From Vampirovibrionales bacterium (GTDB lineage Bacteria; Cyanobacteriota; Vampirovibrionia; Vampirovibrionales; JAGQHJ01), in NCBI GenBank assembly GCA_025451145.1, contig JANWKX010000024.1:1-12473 (forward strand): 12,473 nucleotides of DNA. The letters run 5' to 3'. Each line of letters starts with the position of its first letter. Positions within the stretch are counted from its first letter, which is position 1. The notes below the pieces were generated by a model. That model was not told where the DNA came from and did no database searches. It worked only from the letters and a program-made list of their open reading frames with translations. The translations under genes were made by a program, and so were the position numbers. Below are positions 8,365 to 12,473 of this stretch, one piece after another.

Positions 8365-8374
8365 GATAGGTTAC

Positions 8375-10039
8375 CTAGTTATTGGAGGTCATAAAATAGA
8401 TCGAGCCTTGATGGCCGTTTTGATTCTGGCCGTCTTTGGATTCACTCAGCCCCTTTTGGAGCCGTGCCTTTAAGCTTCCGATATTTTTTTCACGAATCGC
8501 GGATCCTTGTGGAACAGAGGCATACAAATTTTTCTTGTAAGCATAGTTGGGAAGACTATCGGGTTTTGTCGATTCAACTTCACACAAATCCGGTACTTGA
8601 GGAGATTGAACAGTTAAGTCTGCCTTGAGCAAGCTACGCTTCAGGGCCACGGCACCCACACCTGCCGCTATGCCAAAGAGAATCCCTAAAATCAATAATT
8701 GGATCTGATCGGGGAATTTAACCTTGGTGGGAAGCTGGGGTTGGTCGACCACAAAAACGTTACTCAGGGTTTCAGCCTCTTTCAGCTTGGCTTCAATTTC
8801 CTTTTGTCGAACGGCGCTTAAAGCACTACTTAGCGAGCGCTCTTTTTCATCCAGGTTGGCCAAGGCTTCCTCTTTGTTGGGAAAATCCTTGATTTGTTGA
8901 TCAATTTCAGCCATTCGTTCGCGTAAAACGTTGGCCTCGGTATTCAAGTTGATGGCTTCAGCCTGGGCAGTCGCCATCAGTCGGATAATATTGCCTCTGC
9001 CTTCATCGGCAATGGCGACATGATTTCCGACTTGAGCATTTGAACCGAGGGTGCGGTTCAATTCATTCTGAATATCCAGCTTAACGGATTGAATCTGAGA
9101 TTGGATCTCTTTTAATTTGGGGTTTTTCTCGGTCAAGGTAGTTCTGAGTTCAGCATTGCGCTGGTTGAGTTGATAGAGTTGATCCTGAAGTTTGCTTAAT
9201 GTTTTGTTAAGCCCTAATGCGGATGCGGTTATGGCATCATCTGAAGGCATTCCCAGCATTTTTTCATATCGCTTGAATTCTGCTTCCTTACCTTGGGCTG
9301 TGGCTTCAACCTGGCTGAGGCGGGTTGCCATTTCGATGCCTTGGGTTGCCAAAGTATCACTTTCTTTGGCGAGGTTCACTGACCCAACAGCCTCTTTATA
9401 GCGGCTTTTTTCTTGTCGGACTTTCTCAAGGGCCTTGGCAATATCACCCACCTGCGCTTCCAGGTAGATGCTTTTGCTATGTTGTTCGGATCGATTCAGG
9501 TTGAGACTGGCATTGGAGAAAGCTCTTAAAATCGTATCCAACCCCTCTTTGGCAATGATGGGGGCATGCCAGCTAAATTGTATGGTAATTAAATCGGTTC
9601 CAGGCTGATTTTTGGCTTTAATAAAGGCTTTTCCATCGCTATAAAACCGATCCCACTGTGCTTTTGTTTTAATGAGGTGTTTTTGTAATTCTTCCGGATG
9701 GTTCTTTTGCAAGTAGTCATACAAAGCCTGGCTGATGGCTTCTGACTTGAGCAGCCCCATGGTGTTCAAAACCGGGTTGGCGGAACTGGAAGACGTGGTC
9801 TGAATCGCGTAATTTTCAGCCGGAACCACGTAATGACTGGTAATGGCAGAATCTTTAATTAAGACGAGTGATTTTGCGGCATATTTGGGCTGATAAACCG
9901 TTGAAGCGTAAATACTGACCCAAATCCAGATTGCCGCTGCTACCCCAATAAACAATAAGCCTTCCATGGAGCGGGCAGCTTTTTTAGGTTTAGGATTATA
10001 TCGAGAGAGGATTTTCTCTTGGGGTGATTGACTGACCAC
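8375..10039 (-). CDS. Wzz/GumC-type polysaccharide co-polymerase, kinase domain absent
   Basis: This 554-residue inner-membrane protein would set chain length and couple polymerisation to export. It has a cytosolic N-terminus and TM1 at about 27-45. A long periplasmic part carries coiled-coil stretches (about 185-330 and 360-425), including the GumC-like TEKNPKLKEIQSQI (303-316). A proline-rich QPQLPTKVKFP (433-443) leads into TM2 (about 447-465). The cytosolic tail of about 85 residues reads NLYASVP (504-510), then a LKARL segment, and ends in SIYFMTSNN. That ending resembles the beta strand just before the Walker A motif of bacterial tyrosine kinases, yet the protein stops there. The GTG start at 10039 is firm: AAGGAG (10048-10053) lies 8 bases upstream and an in-frame TAA lies just before it. 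A separate kinase, or none, may regulate it. Confidence 0.92.
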   Translation of the reverse strand: MVSQSPQEKILSRYNPKPKKAARSMEGLLFIGVAAAIWIWVSIYASTVYQPKYAAKSLVLIKDSAITSHYVVPAENYAIQTTSSSSANPVLNTMGLLKSEAISQALYDYLQKNHPEELQKHLIKTKAQWDRFYSDGKAFIKAKNQPGTDLITIQFSWHAPIIAKEGLDTILRAFSNASLNLNRSEQHSKSIYLEAQVGDIAKALEKVRQEKSRYKEAVGSVNLAKESDTLATQGIEMATRLSQVEATAQGKEAEFKRYEKMLGMPSDDAITASALGLNKTLSKLQDQLYQLNQRNAELRTTLTEKNPKLKEIQSQIQSVKLDIQNELNRTLGSNAQVGNHVAIADEGRGNIIRLMATAQAEAINLNTEANVLRERMAEIDQQIKDFPNKEEALANLDEKERSLSSALSAVRQKEIEAKLKEAETLSNVFVVDQPQLPTKVKFPDQIQLLILGILFGIAAGVGAVALKRSLLKADLTVQSPQVPDLCEVESTKPDSLPNYAYKKNLYASVPQGSAIREKNIGSLKARLQKGLSESKDGQNQNGHQGSIYFMTSNN

Positions 10040-10047
10040 GGTATTGA

Positions 10048-10053
10048 CTCCTT
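10048..10053 (-). promoter_or_regulatory. Shine-Dalgarno site fixing the GTG start of the co-polymerase gene
   Basis: AAGGAG on the minus strand lies 8 bases before the GTG at 10039. An in-frame TAA lies between the site and further upstream codons, so GTG is the first possible start. Confidence 0.8.
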
Positions 10054-10099
10054 ATTAAAAGATGATTATCGAAAGGCTTTTGGGGTGTTGGCTCATCAC

Positions 10100-11248
10100 T
10101 TATTTCCTCAGTCCGGTTACCCAGGCGACACCAAAGGCTGCTGATGCTGCACTGGTAAAGGGTGAAAGAAGCATGGCCACAGCTTGCATAAACTGGCCCG
10201 CTTTAAAAAGCTTTTTAGGGGTGACTAAAACGACATCATTCGGTTTTAAGACGGTATCAGCTTTCTCAAGATCAACGTATAGCGTTGTCGCCGTATCATT
10301 CTCAAAACGACGAATCGCAATGAGCTTTGTATTGGCCCCTACTTTATAGCCACCCGCCTTGGCGATAACTGTATTTAGATTGGGCGATAAGCCGGATAAA
10401 TCATAAAGGCCCGGCGTTGTCACGTCCCCGATAATCCGAACCGGGAAGCTTCCTGGCCCGATAGAAGAACGTAGCAAAAGTTTGTAATCCTCATCGGAGA
10501 GGCTAATTTTATCGGTTCCAGGGACAAAAACCGAATCACCTGATTGCAAGAGAATATCGTCGCTTGAATCCCCGGTCTTCAGCATATTCCACAGATTAAC
10601 GTGAATCACATCACCGGTATAGGCTTTTTTAACTTCTATTCCGGATAAATCCGCATTCAGTAATACGCCTCCAGCGTTTGACAACACATTGGACAGGCGA
10701 AGATCATTCTTGCTAATGCCTTGATTTGAAGACTGCCCTTTTGTCGGACTGGTTGTATGTAATTGATACATTCCCGGTTGCTTGACGGCCCCGGCCACAT
10801 AAATGGTTCCGGGCTTGGATTGGGCAACGGTAATGGTGACAATGGGATCGATGTAGAGATCGCTTAAACTTTCTTTCACGATCTCATCAATCTCAGAAAG
10901 GGATTTACCGGCAACGCGAACCTCACCAATAGGATTAATGGTGGCATGGCCATCTTCCTTAACCAGAATCTCAGTTTGGGCTAGATCCGGCTGGTGATAG
11001 ACCTGCATGCTTAAAATATCCCCAGGTCCGACGCGGTAGCTGTTAGGGGTGTATTGGATACCGGCCCTTAAGCTGTTGGCGTATGCTAAGGGTGAAAAAA
11101 GTACAACCATAACCATCAAAAAAGCCATTTTTTGTTTCAATGTCAATTGCAGGCCACTCAGAAATAGGGTGACGGCTAAACTCACATTAAGAAGAATGGC
11201 ATTAAAGCCAAATAATGCTGGATGCCAAAGTGGTTTTGATGGGCGCAT
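10100..11248 (-). CDS. outer-membrane polysaccharide export (OPX/Wza-like) protein
   Basis: This 382-residue protein would form the periplasmic/outer-membrane exit for the polymer. A Poly_export domain starts at YRVGPGDILSMQVYHQPDL (about 71-89) and runs to about 143. Two SLBB-like repeats follow: IYVAGAVKQPGMYQL (about 149-163) with LSNVLSNAGG, and VRIIGDVTTPGLYDL with TVIAKAGGY. The C-terminus has a hydrophobic stretch near FMQAVAMLLSPFTSAAS that could be the membrane-inserting part. There is no cysteine, so no lipobox, unlike E. coli Wza. The N-terminus has two hydrophobic segments (11-33 and 41-57). The second ends in AYA and looks like a signal peptide, so the true start could be near Met41 (11128) rather than the ATG at 11248. 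That ATG has a GGAG site 10 bases upstream. This is probably the first gene of the eight-gene operon. Confidence 0.92.
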   Translation of the reverse strand: MRPSKPLWHPALFGFNAILLNVSLAVTLFLSGLQLTLKQKMAFLMVMVVLFSPLAYANSLRAGIQYTPNSYRVGPGDILSMQVYHQPDLAQTEILVKEDGHATINPIGEVRVAGKSLSEIDEIVKESLSDLYIDPIVTITVAQSKPGTIYVAGAVKQPGMYQLHTTSPTKGQSSNQGISKNDLRLSNVLSNAGGVLLNADLSGIEVKKAYTGDVIHVNLWNMLKTGDSSDDILLQSGDSVFVPGTDKISLSDEDYKLLLRSSIGPGSFPVRIIGDVTTPGLYDLSGLSPNLNTVIAKAGGYKVGANTKLIAIRRFENDTATTLYVDLEKADTVLKPNDVVLVTPKKLFKAGQFMQAVAMLLSPFTSAASAAFGVAWVTGLRK

Positions 11249-11260
11249 AGGTGATTTACT

Positions 11261-11334
11261 CCAAGCTTGGCGGATATCCTTAACTTAGTTGTATTAAATC
11301 GTTCCAGCTTGAAAATTGCTGGAGCGTTAAGGAT
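11261..11334 (-). promoter_or_regulatory. structured leader candidate upstream of the polysaccharide operon
   Basis: Several self-complementary elements stack just before the first operon gene. CCAAGCTTGG (11261-11270) is a perfect palindrome, and GGATATCC (11272-11279) is another. ATCCTTAAC (11276-11284) is the exact inverse of GTTAAGGAT (11326-11334). Between these arms lies an 8-bp stem, GTTCCAGC (11301-11308) with GCTGGAGC (11318-11325), with one G-T wobble and a 9-base loop. The GGAG ribosome-binding site (11259-11262) shares two bases with the first palindrome. This could be an RNA leader controlling translation or an operator. Function is inferred. Confidence 0.45.
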
Positions 11335-11430
11335 TGTTAAGAAAAAACATCTTAAACGGTTGTTGAAACTTGCCAAATCTTAGGATTTATGATTTCTGAA
11401 ATTTTAAAAATCGGACGATTCTCTCCCCTA

Positions 11431-11447
11431 TGCCTCTCAATGAGGCA
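11431..11447. repeat. small inverted repeat (hairpin) after the flagellar gene
   Basis: TGCCTC (11431-11436) pairs with GAGGCA (11442-11447) around a 5-base loop. It lies about 90 bases past the flagellar stop. On the minus strand no U-run follows, so it is a poor intrinsic terminator for that gene; on the plus strand a short CTTTT follows. Its role is open. Confidence 0.35.
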
Positions 11448-11537
11448 CTTTTGAAAGAACTCGCAGAACCATATCGCACGATAACATCAAGACGGGATAG
11501 ATCATGTCTAAGCGTAAGACAATGACTATAGGAGGGT

Positions 11538-12380
11538 CTACTGAATCAATCTGAGAGATTCTTGTAAGAGCTGTTTGTTGGTATTGATTAACTTAGAAGC
11601 AACATCTAACTGCATTTTGGCTTGAGTCAAGTAGTTGACGATCTGTTTGAGGCTGACATTGGATTCTTCAACGAGGCCACTTTGAAATTCGCCTTCCCCT
11701 TCGACAGGTTCACCGGACTTCGGTGTAGGGACAAAGTAGCTGTCTTCAACCATGGCCAGCTCACTGGGGTTGACGAAGTCAACTAAGGCGACTTTATAGA
11801 GGGGGACCTTGGTTTTTCCTTTGTCAGCAATCCCCATGACCGTGCCATCGGATTCGACTTTGTATTCATCATATTTCCCCAGGAATTTGCCATTTGAGGG
11901 ATCAATCCACAGATTAATCTCGGTTGTGGGCATATGCCCGGTTCCACCTGCCCCATGGCCTGGGTTATTGGGGCTTCCATTGGCATTAGCTTGAACAACA
12001 CCGGTATTGATGATATTTCCTTTTTGGTCTGTGAGGTAGCCTTGGAGTTTATAACCCATTTCATTCACCAAGGATCCGCCTGAATCAAAGGAAAAATCGC
12101 CTAAACGGGTATAAAGCAAGGTGCCATCTTTTTTACGAACAACAAACATGCCTTTACCTTCCACAAATAAATTGCTCGCTGCGCGTCCAGGCATGGATTT
12201 ACCTTGAGTCGATTTGAATGGCAACTCATCGTAGCTCACACCATTGATATAATCTGAAAACATCATCCGTTTTTCACGAAACCCTGGTGTGTAGACGTTT
12301 GAAGCATTCACAGCCAAATCGTTAAACCAGTTATAGGCCGCATTTTGGGCATTGAGTGCTGTAATAAACGGATCTCGCAT
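11538..12380 (-). CDS. flagellar rod/hook protein of the FlgE/FlgF/FlgG family
   Basis: This 280-residue axial flagellar protein would be exported by the flagellar type III apparatus and built into the rod or hook. The N-terminal rod-type helix with NASNVYTPGFREKRMMF (25-41) replaces the usual ANNxANxxTxGFK pattern. The D1-like core is LFVEGKGMFVV (71-81), LLYTRLGDFSFD (88-99) and NEMGYKLQGYLTD (106-118). The C-terminal coil starts at GLVEESNVSLKQIV (235-248) and ends LLQESLRLIQ. A Gly/Asn/Pro-rich loop (about 132-150) is an insertion relative to FlgG of about 260 residues. The ATG at 12380 has AAGGAG (12391-12396) 10 bases upstream. FlgF or FlgG is more likely than the larger FlgE by size, but the exact subtype cannot be fixed. 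Confidence 0.87.
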   Translation of the reverse strand: MRDPFITALNAQNAAYNWFNDLAVNASNVYTPGFREKRMMFSDYINGVSYDELPFKSTQGKSMPGRAASNLFVEGKGMFVVRKKDGTLLYTRLGDFSFDSGGSLVNEMGYKLQGYLTDQKGNIINTGVVQANANGSPNNPGHGAGGTGHMPTTEINLWIDPSNGKFLGKYDEYKVESDGTVMGIADKGKTKVPLYKVALVDFVNPSELAMVEDSYFVPTPKSGEPVEGEGEFQSGLVEESNVSLKQIVNYLTQAKMQLDVASKLINTNKQLLQESLRLIQ

Positions 12381-12410
12381 AGGTGGCTATCTCCTTGGTG
12401 TTAGGGGGGA

Positions 12411-12473
12411 TTAAGAGGGATTTCGATCTTGCTGGCTTTGGTCTTTGCCTTGTCGCCAGTCTCTAACGGTTAA
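12411..12473 (-). CDS. possible C-terminal end of an upstream minus-strand gene
   Basis: One minus-strand frame stays open from the window edge to a TAA at 12411-12413, encoding 20 polar residues with VRDWRQGKDQSQQ. It would end 30 bases before the flagellar start, as expected of an operon neighbour. The piece is too short to prove coding or name a family. The other two minus frames contain stops within the first bases of the edge, so this is the only frame that could belong to a gene running in from outside. Confidence 0.3.
   Translation of the reverse strand, partial: LTVRDWRQGKDQSQQDRNPS

Larger units (their letters stand above)
1343..11248 (-). other. putative eight-gene polysaccharide assembly/export operon
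   Basis: Eight consecutive minus-strand genes are arranged in the order export protein, co-polymerase, polymerase/ligase, flippase, glycosyltransferase, two GNAT-like proteins, and DUF6875-like protein. Junctions are a 60-base gap, a 10-base gap, 7- and 8-base overlaps, a 34-base gap, a 4-base overlap and a 17-base gap. None of the gaps shows a terminator. The only gap with room for a main promoter is 11249-11537. The grouping is inferred from spacing and shared function. Confidence 0.7.
11249..11537. other. non-coding stretch between flagellar gene and polysaccharide operon
   Basis: This 289-base AT-rich gap has no plausible gene on either strand. Both flanking genes read leftwards, so it must end the flagellar transcript and, most likely, carry the operon promoter. 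I see a structured element near the operon start (11261-11334) and a small hairpin at 11431-11447. I found no convincing -35/-10 pair; the best candidates match only part of each box. Confidence 0.6.

Noticed and set aside
8340..8374. A frameshifted remnant of a kinase domain after the co-polymerase stop
   Set aside because: No glycine-rich Walker A loop appears in any minus-strand frame before the next gene, whose sequence is clearly a membrane polymerase/ligase.
11348..11376. Sigma70-like promoter TTGGCA with 17-base spacer on the minus strand
   Set aside because: The -10 position reads AAGATG, a poor match to TATAAT; it is not better than several chance matches in this AT-rich spacer.
11431..11447. 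Intrinsic terminator for the flagellar gene
   Set aside because: The stem is only 6 bp and no U-run follows on the minus strand, so it is listed only as an inverted repeat.
12411..12473. Hydrophobic plus-strand reading frame ending at the last base
   Set aside because: It has a stop just upstream and no start codon of its own with a ribosome-binding site, and is antisense to the likely gene direction.

Overview
The window comes from a flagellated, Gram-negative-type (diderm) bacterium of moderate GC, mid-40s % by eye. The diderm call rests on an outer-membrane polysaccharide export (OPX/Wza-type) protein next to an inner-membrane Wzz/GumC-type protein. The flagellar call rests on a rod/hook protein gene. 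The leucine genes are of the ordinary bacterial LeuC/LeuD type and do not fix the taxon. A gammaproteobacterial or Vampirovibrionia-like origin would both fit, but I cannot decide between them from sequence alone.

Layout. (1) Bases 1-1315, plus strand: the 3' half of leuC followed one base later by complete leuD, the two subunits of isopropylmalate isomerase. (2) Bases 1343-11248, minus strand: eight tightly packed genes that look like one operon, read from 11248 down to 1343. They encode an OPX/Wza-like export protein, a Wzz/GumC-like co-polymerase without its kinase domain, an O-antigen ligase/polymerase-type membrane protein, a Wzx-type flippase, a GT2 glycosyltransferase, two CelD/BcsL-type GNAT-fold proteins, and a protein resembling the DUF6875 family. 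Five of the seven junctions overlap or have gaps of at most 17 bases. Four of the eight genes start with GTG or TTG. (3) Bases 11249-11537: a non-coding stretch with a structured leader (palindromes and nested inverted repeats) just before the first operon gene. (4) Bases 11538-12380, minus strand: a FlgE/F/G-type flagellar protein, with the possible tail of another minus-strand gene at the window edge.

How the genes work together. Flippase, polymerase/ligase, co-polymerase and OPX protein make up the classical Wzx/Wzy-dependent route: lipid-linked repeat units are flipped, polymerised in the periplasm and exported. The cluster holds only one glycosyltransferase, no initiating phospho-sugar transferase, no sugar-nucleotide genes and no tyrosine kinase or phosphatase. 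Those functions must be encoded elsewhere if the pathway works. The two GNAT-like proteins and the DUF6875-like protein are the unusual cargo and may modify the polymer or its lipid/peptide partner. I found no CRISPR array, tRNA, rRNA, insertion sequence or phage gene.
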